Shown piece by piece: positions 48,197 to 55,744 of a stretch of 64,000 nucleotides of DNA. This stretch comes from an uncultured Bacillota bacterium. GTDB lineage: Bacteria; Bacillota; Clostridia; Oscillospirales; Oscillospiraceae. The stretch lies in assembly GCA_947073765.1 (NCBI GenBank), contig CAMTMZ010000004.1, positions 40,872 through 104,871 on the forward strand, read 5' to 3'. The notes beneath the pieces were generated by a model, which saw nothing but the letters and a program-made list of their open reading frames with translations, had not been told where the DNA came from and did not search any database. Position numbers and translations under genes: made by a program. Position 1 is the stretch's first letter; every line of letters starts with the position of its first letter.

Positions 48197-50116
48197 ATGC
48201 CAAATATTCACGTGCTAGACCCCCATGTGGCCGACCTCATCGCCGCGGGCGAGGTGGTGGAGCGGCCCGCCTCCGTGGCCAAGGAGCTGATGGAAAACGC
48301 CATCGACGCCGGGGCCTCAGCGGTGACGGTGGAGATATCCCACGGCGGGCTCACCTTCCTCCGGGTGACTGACGACGGAAAGGGCATCCCCGCCGGAGAG
48401 CTGAAAACTGCCTTCCTCCGCCACGCCACCAGCAAGCTGCGCACCGAATACGACCTGGAGGCCATCGGCACCCTGGGCTTCCGGGGGGAGGCCCTGGCGG
48501 CCATCGCCGCCGTCTCCCGCGTTGATGTGCTCACCCGGACGCCGGATGGGGAGCTGGGGGCCTCGCTGACCCTGGAGGGCGGCGTGCCCGGCGAGGTGGA
48601 GGAGGCGGGCTGTCCCCGGGGCACCACAATGGTGGTGCGGGACCTGTTTTTCAATACCCCCGCCCGGCTGAAATTCATGAAAAAAGACGCCGCCGAGGGG
48701 GCCGCCGTCTTCGCGGCGGTCCAGCGGACGGCCCTGTCCCACCCGGAGGTGAGCGTAAAGTTTATCCGGGACGGCAGGCAGGAGCTGCTCACCCCTGGGG
48801 ACGGCCAGCTGAAAAGCGCTGTCTACGCCGTGCTGGGCCGGGAGCTGGCTCTGGGCTTCCGGGAGGTAAAATCCGCCGGGGAGGAGATGTCCGTCACCGG
48901 CTTTGCGTCCATGCCCGCCTGCTGCCGGGCCAGCCGCAGCTGGCAGTTTTTCTTCGTCAACGGCCGGCAGGTAAAGTCCCCCCTGATGACCGCCGCCCTG
49001 GAGGAGGCCTACAAAAACCAGAAGATGGTGGGCAAATTCCCCGGCTGCGTGCTCCATCTCCAGACCAAGCTGAACGCGGTGGATGTGAATGTCCACCCCG
49101 CCAAGACAGAGGTGAAGTTCGGCGGAGAGCGGCAGGTGTTCTCCGCGGTGTATCACGCCGTGCTCTCCGCCCTGGAGGGGGACCCCTCCCATCCCCGGGC
49201 GGTGCTGAAAAACACCGAGATCTCCGGGGCGGGGCGGCAGGACACGGTGACAGGAAGCCAAATGAGGATTGGCGCGCCCCTCGGCTCCGCCGTGGTTCGG
49301 GTCCATGACAGCACCTACACGCCGCCGGCCGCCGTCCCGCCGCAGCGGGCAAGGCCGCCTTTGGAGAAGCCTGTGGCGGAGGCCTGTGGTTCGAAGCGTG
49401 AAACGTATGAAATTTCAAATACGGCCCATATTTCCCATGTTACTCCGCGCGGCTCGCCCGCGGCGAGCCGCGATCCTCAGCCGGCGCCGGGGACTGACCG
49501 CCCCTTGGACAAGGGAGCCCTGCCCGCCCCGGCGGGGACGGTGGGAAGAGCTGAAGAGCCCTGGCGTGTCGCCGGGGAGGTGCTGAACACCTACATCATT
49601 GTGGAGCGGGGGGACACAGTCTGCTTGATCGACAAGCACGCCGCCCACGAGCGGATGAATTTTGACCGCATGCGGGCGGAGGGCTACGACCCAATGGCCC
49701 AGACCCTGATCACCCCCGCCGTCTGCCGGCTGTCCCCCCAGGAGCGGGAGGTCCTTCTGGAGCGCCGGGCGCTGCTGGAGGAGTTCGGCTTTGAGGTGGA
49801 CGAGCTGGGCCAGGACCTGGCGGTGCGTCAGGCCCCCTTTGATGTGGACGCCGGGGATATTCCCGCCGCCCTGGAGGAGCTGGCCCAGAAGCTGCTCTCC
49901 ACCGGCGGGGCCGACCCCGCCGCCGCCCGGGATGAGCTGCTCCACACCATGGCCTGCAAGGCGGCGATCAAGGGCGGGTGGCGCTCCGGGCCCCAGGAGC
50001 TGGAGCGGGTTGCCCAGGCGGTTATGTCCGGGCAGGTGAAATACTGCCCCCACGGCCGGCCGGTGGCCATTGAGCTGAGTAGAAAAGAGCTGGAGAAGCA
50101 GTTTAAGCGGACGTAA
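48197..50116 (+). CDS. mutL: DNA mismatch repair protein MutL
   Basis: GHKL ATPase that links MutS to strand removal. The 639 residues show the ATP-binding motifs ELMENAIDAGA (about 31-41), VTDDGKGIP and TLGFRGEALAAIAA, and the transducer domain to about 330. A variable linker (about 345-445) leads to the C-terminal endonuclease domain, with DKHAAHERMNFD (about 476-487; the usual DQHAxxERxxxE has K and D here), ACKAAIKGG and CPHGRPVAIE. The metal-site motifs suggest an endonuclease-type MutL, as in Firmicutes without MutH. The start is three bases after the membrane gene. Confidence 0.96.
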   Translation: MPNIHVLDPHVADLIAAGEVVERPASVAKELMENAIDAGASAVTVEISHGGLTFLRVTDDGKGIPAGELKTAFLRHATSKLRTEYDLEAIGTLGFRGEALAAIAAVSRVDVLTRTPDGELGASLTLEGGVPGEVEEAGCPRGTTMVVRDLFFNTPARLKFMKKDAAEGAAVFAAVQRTALSHPEVSVKFIRDGRQELLTPGDGQLKSAVYAVLGRELALGFREVKSAGEEMSVTGFASMPACCRASRSWQFFFVNGRQVKSPLMTAALEEAYKNQKMVGKFPGCVLHLQTKLNAVDVNVHPAKTEVKFGGERQVFSAVYHAVLSALEGDPSHPRAVLKNTEISGAGRQDTVTGSQMRIGAPLGSAVVRVHDSTYTPPAAVPPQRARPPLEKPVAEACGSKRETYEISNTAHISHVTPRGSPAASRDPQPAPGTDRPLDKGALPAPAGTVGRAEEPWRVAGEVLNTYIIVERGDTVCLIDKHAAHERMNFDRMRAEGYDPMAQTLITPAVCRLSPQEREVLLERRALLEEFGFEVDELGQDLAVRQAPFDVDAGDIPAALEELAQKLLSTGGADPAAARDELLHTMACKAAIKGGWRSGPQELERVAQAVMSGQVKYCPHGRPVAIELSRKELEKQFKRT

Positions 50117-50128
50117 AGGAGGGGCGGC

Positions 50129-50791
50129 ATGTCCTGGAACGATTGTCTGTATCAGTATCACAAAAAGCACGGCGGACAGTTTTTGGCGGACCGGGAGGAG
50201 GACACCGGCCTGCTGCTGCTCACCTGGAAGGACCGGCCCCTGGCAGTGGATATCGCGCTGATGGGAGGCGGGCGGTACGGCCCTTGTACCTTTGTCCGAG
50301 CACGGGCGCCGGTGACCTTGGGCAAGCCCTATGACCTCTCCATTGGGGCGGAAAAGGCGCTGTCCGGAGGGATGAACGCCGTTTTAAAAGCTGTGCCCGG
50401 CATCGCCGGCTATTCGGCGGACTTTGGATGCCCGGAGGTAACCGGAAAGCGTCTCATCCGTGCGGAGAATGTTCCCTTCACCAAGCTGGTGCTGGGGAGC
50501 CTGGAGCTGCGAAATGCCCTTCTGGCCTGTCCAAGGGAGAAGGTGGAGGTCCACCCCGGCCCTGGGGAGGAGGGGGCGCACCTGGTCACCGTTACCACCG
50601 CGGCCAGCGTGTCCAGCGGGGGCGGCGACTGGTATTTGGGCACCAGCGGGGAGTATACCGAGATATATGGCAGCGAGGAGGAGAAGGCCCGGGAGGCCCG
50701 GCGGGTGGAGGAGGAGTTCTTCCCCCGGCTGGACCGCTTTCTGGACCTGTGCCGGGCGGCCTGCGGCGCGGTTACCCAGTGGCCGATGTGA
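50129..50791 (+). CDS. Unknown 220-residue protein between mutL and miaA
   Basis: A soluble protein (MSWNDCLYQYHKKHGGQFLADREEDTG..) with no family I can name. The middle is beta-rich (GKPYDLSIGAEKALSGGMNAVLKAVPGI, then GCPEVTGKRLIRAENVPFTKLVLGSLELRNALLA) and the C-terminal third is a charged helix (SEEEKAREARRVEEEFFPRLDRFLDLCRAA). There is no signal peptide or membrane segment. AAAGGAGGGGCGGC precedes the ATG, 12 bases after mutL. It is one of two unknown genes interleaved with the mismatch repair and tRNA modification cluster. The two cysteine-poor halves give no hint of a metal site. Confidence 0.75.
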   Translation: MSWNDCLYQYHKKHGGQFLADREEDTGLLLLTWKDRPLAVDIALMGGGRYGPCTFVRARAPVTLGKPYDLSIGAEKALSGGMNAVLKAVPGIAGYSADFGCPEVTGKRLIRAENVPFTKLVLGSLELRNALLACPREKVEVHPGPGEEGAHLVTVTTAASVSSGGGDWYLGTSGEYTEIYGSEEEKAREARRVEEEFFPRLDRFLDLCRAACGAVTQWPM

Positions 50792-50870
50792 GGGCCGCCA
50801 ACGAAAAGCGATCAAACGGATTCCGGGCCCTGCCCATAAATGGGGCCCTGGCTAAAGGGAGGAGAATGGG

Positions 50871-51812
50871 ATGACGCCAAAAACCCTGGTGATCACCGGT
50901 CCCACCGCCTCCGGCAAGACCTGGCTGGCGGTGGAGCTGGCCAAAGCCCACAACGGCGAGGTGGTGTCGGCGGACTCCATGCAGATATACCGCCGCATGG
51001 ACATCGGCACCGCCAAGCCCACCCGGGAGGAGATGGGGGGCGTCCCCCACCACATGCTGGATGTGGCCGACCCGGAGGAGGACTTTTCCGTGGCCCGGTA
51101 TGTGGATATGGCCGCCCGCTGTGTAGAGAATGTGCTCTCCCGGGGCAGGCTGCCCATTCTGGCGGGGGGGACGGGGCTGTATATCGATTCTCTCCTCTCC
51201 GGCCGGACCTTTGCCGCCTTTGACGGGAGAGGTTCCCTGCGGGAGGAGCTGGAGACCCGCTTTGCCCGGGAAGGGGGGCAGGCCCTGCTGACCGAACTGG
51301 CTCAGGTGGACCCGGACGCCGCCGCCCGCCTCCACCCCAACGACGCCAAGCGGATTATCCGGGCACTGGAGGTGTGGCGGACCACCGGCAAGACCATCAC
51401 CCGGCACAACGAGGAGACAAGGGCCCTTCCGCCCAGATACAGCGCCCTTACTCTCACGCTGGATTTTGAACGCCGGGAGGACATGTGGGAGCGCATCGAC
51501 CGACGGGTGGACCGGATGATGGCGGACGGCCTGGCGGAGGAGGTGAGGGCGCTGCTGGACAGCGGCGTCCCGGAACGATGCACCGCCATGCAGGCGATCG
51601 GCTACAAGGAGATGGCCTGCGCCCTCCGGGGAGACGGGGATGTGAGAGCGGCGGCGGAGGAGATTAAGCTGCGCTCCCGGCAGTACGCCAAGCGGCAGCG
51701 CACCTGGTTCCGGCGGAACCGGGAGGCGAAGTCCCTTTTGTGGGGGCCTGTCCCCAATTTTGAGGACGTGCTACACCGTTCGACAGCATTTCTGGAAGAA
51801 ATTGGTATATGA
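50871..51812 (+). CDS. miaA: tRNA dimethylallyltransferase
   Basis: Adds the isopentenyl group to A37 of UNN-reading tRNAs. The 313 residues have the P-loop VITGPTASGKTWLA (about 7-20), VVSADSMQIYRRMDIGTAKPT (about 33-53), GGVPHHMLDVADPEEDFSVARY, ILAGGTGLYIDSLL and a C-terminal RSRQYAKRQRTWFRRN. It precedes hfq as in many bacteria and supplies the substrate for MiaB, whose gene is also here. AGGAGAATGGG precedes the ATG. Confidence 0.97.
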   Translation: MTPKTLVITGPTASGKTWLAVELAKAHNGEVVSADSMQIYRRMDIGTAKPTREEMGGVPHHMLDVADPEEDFSVARYVDMAARCVENVLSRGRLPILAGGTGLYIDSLLSGRTFAAFDGRGSLREELETRFAREGGQALLTELAQVDPDAAARLHPNDAKRIIRALEVWRTTGKTITRHNEETRALPPRYSALTLTLDFERREDMWERIDRRVDRMMADGLAEEVRALLDSGVPERCTAMQAIGYKEMACALRGDGDVRAAAEEIKLRSRQYAKRQRTWFRRNREAKSLLWGPVPNFEDVLHRSTAFLEEIGI

Positions 51813-51814
51813 TA

Positions 51815-51852
51815 GGGGCACTCTAGGGTGGACAGGCGTTTTTAGTGCCGCC
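51815..51852 (+). other. Hairpin in the hfq leader
   Basis: GGCACT (51817-51822) can pair with AGTGCC (51844-51849), with flanking G and C bases extending the stem. It lies between miaA and hfq, with no T run after it, so it is more likely a leader structure or processing site than a terminator. A TATGAT (51808-51813) just before it could be a -10 for hfq, but the -35 is poor. Confidence 0.4.
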
Positions 51853-51877
51853 CTGAAATAAAAAAGGAGTGCTACAT

Positions 51878-52126
51878 ATGCCAATGACACAGAAAATTAA
51901 CAACCTCCAGGAAATTTTTCTCACCCAGGCCCGCCGGGAGCGCCGGCCGGTTACCATGTTCCTGATGAACGGCTTTCAGATGAGGGGCTGCATCACCGGC
52001 TTTGACGCCTTCACCGTAGTTCTCAGCAGCGACGGCAAGCAGCAGATTATTTATAAACATGCCATCTCCACCATCGTTCCAGAGCGGCCCATTCCGCTGA
52101 CGGAGGGGGGAGAGACAGGCCTGTAG
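51878..52126 (+). CDS. hfq: RNA chaperone Hfq
   Basis: Ring-shaped hexamer of the Sm/LSm family that helps small RNAs pair with targets. The 82 residues contain the Sm1 motif [25 protein letters not shown] (about 27-51) and the Sm2 motif [13 protein letters not shown] (about 58-70, the YKHA box). The rim residue pattern RRERRP (about 20-25) is more basic than in Bacillus Hfq, which suggests a working lateral RNA surface. ATG at 51878 follows AAAAAGGAGTGCTACAT. Classic miaA-hfq order. Confidence 0.97.
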   Translation: MPMTQKINNLQEIFLTQARRERRPVTMFLMNGFQMRGCITGFDAFTVVLSSDGKQQIIYKHAISTIVPERPIPLTEGGETGL

Positions 52127-52187
52127 AGGCGGCCGTTCCACTGCCCAGGCGTATATTGAATCTCTGGTTTAGAAAGAGAGAACCCCT

Positions 52188-53462
52188 ATGAAGCAAGGAA
52201 AAACCATAATTACCGTTACCATTCTGGCTATGGCGGCGGTGGTGGCGCTCTATTTTGGATACTACGCCTACAACGCCCTCAATGAGCCCTATGTCACCAC
52301 CCAGGCCTACGCCTACACCGCCCACGACAGTGTGGCGGCGGAGGGGCTGGTGGTCCGGGAGGCCCTGGTGATCCCCGCCCAGACCGGCATTTTGGAGATC
52401 ACCCGGGCGGAGGGGGAGAAGGTGGGCAAGGGCCAGCAGGTGGCCCTGGTCTACCGGGACAGCCAGGCCCAGAACAGCCAGGCCCAGATTGAGGAGATGG
52501 AGGTGGAGATTCAGCTGCTGGAGGAGGCCATTGCCCAGTCCGGCGATTTGGAGTCCGCCGCCCGGCTGGACGAGGATATCCTGCAGTCGGTTGTGGAGCT
52601 GAGGGCCTCTTACGCCCAGGGAGATTATACCCAGCTGCGCAGACAGGCCATGGATGTGAAGAGCGGCGTGCTCAAGCGGGGCTACACCTATGGCGACGGC
52701 CTTACCTCCGCCGAGCTGTCCGCCCGGCTGAATGGGCTGAGAGAGGAATTGGAGGTGCTTACCCGCCAGTCAGCCAGGTCTACCACCCAGATCACCGCCC
52801 AGGTGCCGGGCGTGTTCTCCAGCCTGGTGGACGGCTATGAGAGCCGGCTCACCCCGGAGAGCGTCTACGAGCTGACCCCTGCCACCCTTCAGCAGCTGAT
52901 CGACAGCCCCGCCGGGGAGGATGGCGGCGCTATGGGCAAGCTCATCACCTCCGATACCTGGTATTTTGCCGCCAACCTGCCCAAGGAGTCCGCCGCCCGG
53001 CTGAAGGAGGGGGAGCGGGCTACCCTGCGCTTCTCCGGTGAGCTGAACCGGGATGTGGAGATGGAGGTGGACCGGATCGGCGCCACCCAGGGCGGGGTTA
53101 CCCTGGTGGTCTTTTCCTCCAACCGCTACCTCACCCTCACAACCCTGCTGCGCCACCAGACGGTGGAGCTGATTTTTGAGAGCTTCTCCGGCCTGCGCAT
53201 TCCCAAGGAGGCCCTGCGCCTGGTGGAGGTAGAGCAGGAGAACGGGGAGGACAGCAGCGCCCCGCCTGCCGTCGTGACCAAAACCGGCGTATACGCCTTT
53301 GTCAACGGCCGGGTGGAGTTTCGAGAGGCCGCGATTGTCCACGAGGGCGGCGACTACTACGTGGTCCGCCCGGTGGGCGCCGGACGGAAGGTTCTCCGGG
53401 ACGGGGATACCATTCTAATCGGGGGGACCGGCCTGCAGGACGGGCTGCGGCTGGAAAATTGA
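52188..53462 (+). CDS. HlyD-like membrane-anchored adaptor in the division block
   Basis: A 424-residue protein with one N-terminal membrane segment (about residues 6-27) and an extracytoplasmic part resembling membrane-fusion (HlyD-like) proteins: a biotinyl-lipoyl half (EGLVVREALVIPAQTGILEI..GEKVGKGQQVALVY), a coiled-coil hairpin (about 88-190) and beta-barrel sections with LPKESAARLKEGERATLRF. No exporter ATPase or permease is near. The same kind of gene is often found just before yggS-sepF-divIVA in this group, so a role in the cell envelope at division is possible but unproven. Confidence 0.8.
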   Translation: MKQGKTIITVTILAMAAVVALYFGYYAYNALNEPYVTTQAYAYTAHDSVAAEGLVVREALVIPAQTGILEITRAEGEKVGKGQQVALVYRDSQAQNSQAQIEEMEVEIQLLEEAIAQSGDLESAARLDEDILQSVVELRASYAQGDYTQLRRQAMDVKSGVLKRGYTYGDGLTSAELSARLNGLREELEVLTRQSARSTTQITAQVPGVFSSLVDGYESRLTPESVYELTPATLQQLIDSPAGEDGGAMGKLITSDTWYFAANLPKESAARLKEGERATLRFSGELNRDVEMEVDRIGATQGGVTLVVFSSNRYLTLTTLLRHQTVELIFESFSGLRIPKEALRLVEVEQENGEDSSAPPAVVTKTGVYAFVNGRVEFREAAIVHEGGDYYVVRPVGAGRKVLRDGDTILIGGTGLQDGLRLEN

Positions 53463-53491
53463 TTCCAAATGACAGAGAGAAGGAAATTCCC

Positions 53492-54202
53492 ATGGATTTG
53501 ACGCGAAATGTAAACGTCGTGCTGGACAAGATTGCCGCCGCCGCCATTGCCGCCGGGCGGGACCCGGGCTCGGTGGAGCTGTGCGCCGCCACCAAGGTGC
53601 AGTCTGACGACGTCATCCGGTCCGCCATCGCGGCCGGAATCCGGCTGTGCGGAGAGAACCGGGTGCAGGAGCTGGCCGCCCACCTGGAGGGGGATGCCTA
53701 CGCCGGAGCGAGGGTCCACTTTATCGGCCACCTCCAGACCAACAAGGTGAAGCAGGTGGTGGGAAAGGTGGAGCTGATTCACTCGGTGGACTCGGAGCGG
53801 CTGCTGCGGGCCATTGACAGCCAAGCGGACAGACTGGGCCTGGTTCAGGATATTCTGCTGGAGGTGAATGTAGCCGGGGAGGAGAGCAAGGGGGGTGTCG
53901 TCCCGGAGCGCCTCCCGGCTCTGGCGGAGATGGCGCTGGGCTGCCCCCATGTGCGGCTGCGGGGATTGATGGCAATCCCGCCTGTGTCAACAGTTTCCGG
54001 GGGCAACCGAAAATATTTTGCCCAAATGCGGCATTTTCTTGTTGACATAATTGGGAAAATAGCGGATAATCATAATACTGTGGACTGTTTGTCTATGGGT
54101 ATGAGCGGCGATTATGAGGACGCTGTGGCTGAGGGTGCCACCCTGGTGCGGGTGGGCACGGCGATCTTTGGACCCCGTCCTCCCGTGAGCCCCGCCCATT
54201 GA
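53492..54202 (+). CDS. yggS: YggS/YlmE-family PLP homeostasis protein
   Basis: Pyridoxal-phosphate-binding protein that buffers PLP and amino-acid pools. The 236 residues form the single TIM barrel of the family, with the PLP lysine in LCAATKVQ (about residue 33), RLCGENRVQEL, HFIGHLQTNKVKQVV (about 76-90), HSVDSERLLRAID, EVNVAGEESKGG and SMGMSGDYEDAVAEGATLVRVGTAIFG near the end. ATG at 53492 follows AGAGAAGGAAATTCCC; a TTG overlapping the HlyD stop is less likely. It precedes sepF as in the Bacillus ylm cluster (ylmE-ylmF). Confidence 0.95.
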   Translation: MDLTRNVNVVLDKIAAAAIAAGRDPGSVELCAATKVQSDDVIRSAIAAGIRLCGENRVQELAAHLEGDAYAGARVHFIGHLQTNKVKQVVGKVELIHSVDSERLLRAIDSQADRLGLVQDILLEVNVAGEESKGGVVPERLPALAEMALGCPHVRLRGLMAIPPVSTVSGGNRKYFAQMRHFLVDIIGKIADNHNTVDCLSMGMSGDYEDAVAEGATLVRVGTAIFGPRPPVSPAH

Positions 54203-54250
54203 GCGGCGATTTGCCAGTATGGATTTACTTGGAGAAAAGAGGATAACTAA

Positions 54251-54751
54251 ATGGGAATTTTTGATGAGTTTAAGCGCCTGGCCCACCCTTACGAGGATGA
54301 GGACGAGGATGATTACGATGATTTTGACGTGTCCCCCCGCCCGGTAGAGCGCCGGGAACGGGCAGTTGACCGCACCCCCCGGGACAGCGGCTACAGCAGC
54401 GGATACAGCAGTTACGGCGCTGCCGCCAACGACGATGACCGCCGCTCCAACAAGGTGGTCAATATCCGGGCGGCCACCCAGCTGCAGGTGGTGCTGGTAA
54501 AGCCCGAGCGCTTTGAGGACGCATCCTCCATCGCCGACCACCTGCGGGAGAAGCGCACCGTGGTGCTCAACCTGGAGTCCACCAACGGTGAGATTGCCCG
54601 CCGCCTGCTGGACTTTTTGGCTGGCGTGTCCTACGCCAACGAGGGCAAGATCAAGAAGGTGGCCATCTCTACCTACATCATCACCCCCTATAACGTGGAT
54701 ATTCTGGGCGACCTGATCGACGAGCTGGAGAACAACGGACTGTATTTTTAA
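54251..54751 (+). CDS. sepF: Cell division protein SepF
   Basis: Membrane-binding FtsZ partner needed for proper septum assembly. The 166 residues start MGIFDEFKRLAHPY, the amphipathic membrane-binding helix, followed by an acidic linker (EDEDEDDYDDFD) and serine/tyrosine-rich section, then the DUF552 core: KVVNIRAATQLQVVLVKPERFEDASSIADHLREKRTVVLNLE and RRLLDFLAGVSYANEGKIKKV, ending with IDELENNGLYF. Located between yggS and divIVA as in Bacillus. Confidence 0.95.
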   Translation: MGIFDEFKRLAHPYEDEDEDDYDDFDVSPRPVERRERAVDRTPRDSGYSSGYSSYGAAANDDDRRSNKVVNIRAATQLQVVLVKPERFEDASSIADHLREKRTVVLNLESTNGEIARRLLDFLAGVSYANEGKIKKVAISTYIITPYNVDILGDLIDELENNGLYF

Positions 54752-54857
54752 GAGAAGCTGATACATTTTGTATATGCCGGCGCCCTCGCCGGCCGGGAAA
54801 TCGCGCATTATACCGGATGGATCGCCGAGGGCGGCGGCCTCTACTGGAGGGACAACT

Positions 54858-55646
54858 ATGCTGACACCACAGGAGGTCTCTGAACGCGCCTTTCAAAAGG
54901 CGTCCTTCGGCGGCTATAACATGGCCCAGGTGGACGAGTTTCTGGACATCCTCACTGGGGACTACTCCGCGCTGTATAACGAGAACGCGGTGCTGAAAAA
55001 CAAGATGAAGGTGCTGGTGGACAAGGTGGAGGAGTACCGCTCGACCGAGGAGGCCATGCGCAAGGCGCTGCTGGCCGCCCAACGGATGGCTGACGACCTT
55101 GTGAAGGACGCCGAGCGGCAGAAGGACGCCATGCTGGCCCAGACGGAGAAGGCCGCCGCTGCCCGCAAGGAGGAGCTGGCCCATCAGCTGGAGACTGAGG
55201 AGTACCGCCTGAAAAAGGCCCAGGAGACCACCGCCGCCTTTGTGGAGCGGGTGCGCGCCCTCCACGCCCGGGAGGCGGAGTACCTGTGTCAGCTGGAGGA
55301 GCTCTATCCCCCCGAGACCAGACCCGCTGCGGACCCGGTGGCGGAGAAGGCGTCGGAAATTGATGACAACGTGCAGCGCCTGCTGGCTAAGGCCATGGAG
55401 GACGCCGCCGCGGAGAACCTGCGCTCCAAGCTCCAAGAGGAGGACGAGCGGGATCTGGCGGACACAGCCGAGTTTCCCGCCGGCGAGCCCCCTCTGGAGG
55501 AGGACGGGGAGTTTCCTGACGATGAGGAGTTCCCCCCTGACAGTGAGGATGATTACGGCGACGAGGACGGCCCCCGCCCTCCCCCCGCCGGAAGCCGCAT
55601 CAACTTTGGTGAGCTCCAGTTTGGCCAGGATTACGAGATCACCTGA
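54858..55646 (+). CDS. divIVA: DivIVA-domain protein
   Basis: Coiled-coil scaffold that senses negative membrane curvature and marks poles and septa. The 262 residues begin MLTPQEVSERAFQKASFGGYNMAQVDEFLD with the lipid-binding DivIVA motif (FGGY-N-VDEFLD), followed by coiled coil (about 40-140 and 170-205) and a long acidic, proline-rich tail (about 210-262) that ends FGELQFGQDYEIT. The tail is longer and more acidic than in Bacillus. I use the ATG at 54858, after CTGGAGGGACAACT; an upstream in-frame ATG at 54774 lies in the spacer and has no good ribosome site. Confidence 0.93.
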   Translation: MLTPQEVSERAFQKASFGGYNMAQVDEFLDILTGDYSALYNENAVLKNKMKVLVDKVEEYRSTEEAMRKALLAAQRMADDLVKDAERQKDAMLAQTEKAAAARKEELAHQLETEEYRLKKAQETTAAFVERVRALHAREAEYLCQLEELYPPETRPAADPVAEKASEIDDNVQRLLAKAMEDAAAENLRSKLQEEDERDLADTAEFPAGEPPLEEDGEFPDDEEFPPDSEDDYGDEDGPRPPPAGSRINFGELQFGQDYEIT

Positions 55647-55674
55647 ACGTGTTTACAAAGGATAACTGACATAA

Positions 55675-55722
55675 CCCCTCCCCCCTCACGGGGGCAGGGG
55701 CGTTGTCGCGTGGACAACTTTT
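55675..55722 (+). other. Two hairpins between divIVA and mfd
   Basis: CCCCT-CCCCC (55675-55684) pairs with GGGGG-C-AGGGG (55690-55700), and GTTGTC-GCGTG-GACAAC (55702-55718) follows with TTTT after it. The second is a weak terminator for the division block or an operator for mfd. No clear promoter for mfd is visible, although the mfd ribosome site (AATGAGGTGTTCCT) is good. Confidence 0.5.
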
Positions 55723-55744
55723 ACAGAAAAAATGAGGTGTTCCT

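Noticed and set aside
44984..48211. Very long open frame (about 1075 codons) antisense to mutS and the following gene
   Set aside because: It is low in sequence character, rich in G, L, H, Q and P, and lies wholly opposite a confident gene. High GC at third codon positions removes stop codons from the complementary frame.
49385..49402. A third parS-like sequence within mutL (around GTGAAAC)
   Set aside because: Only one half matches the palindrome; the other half is unrelated.
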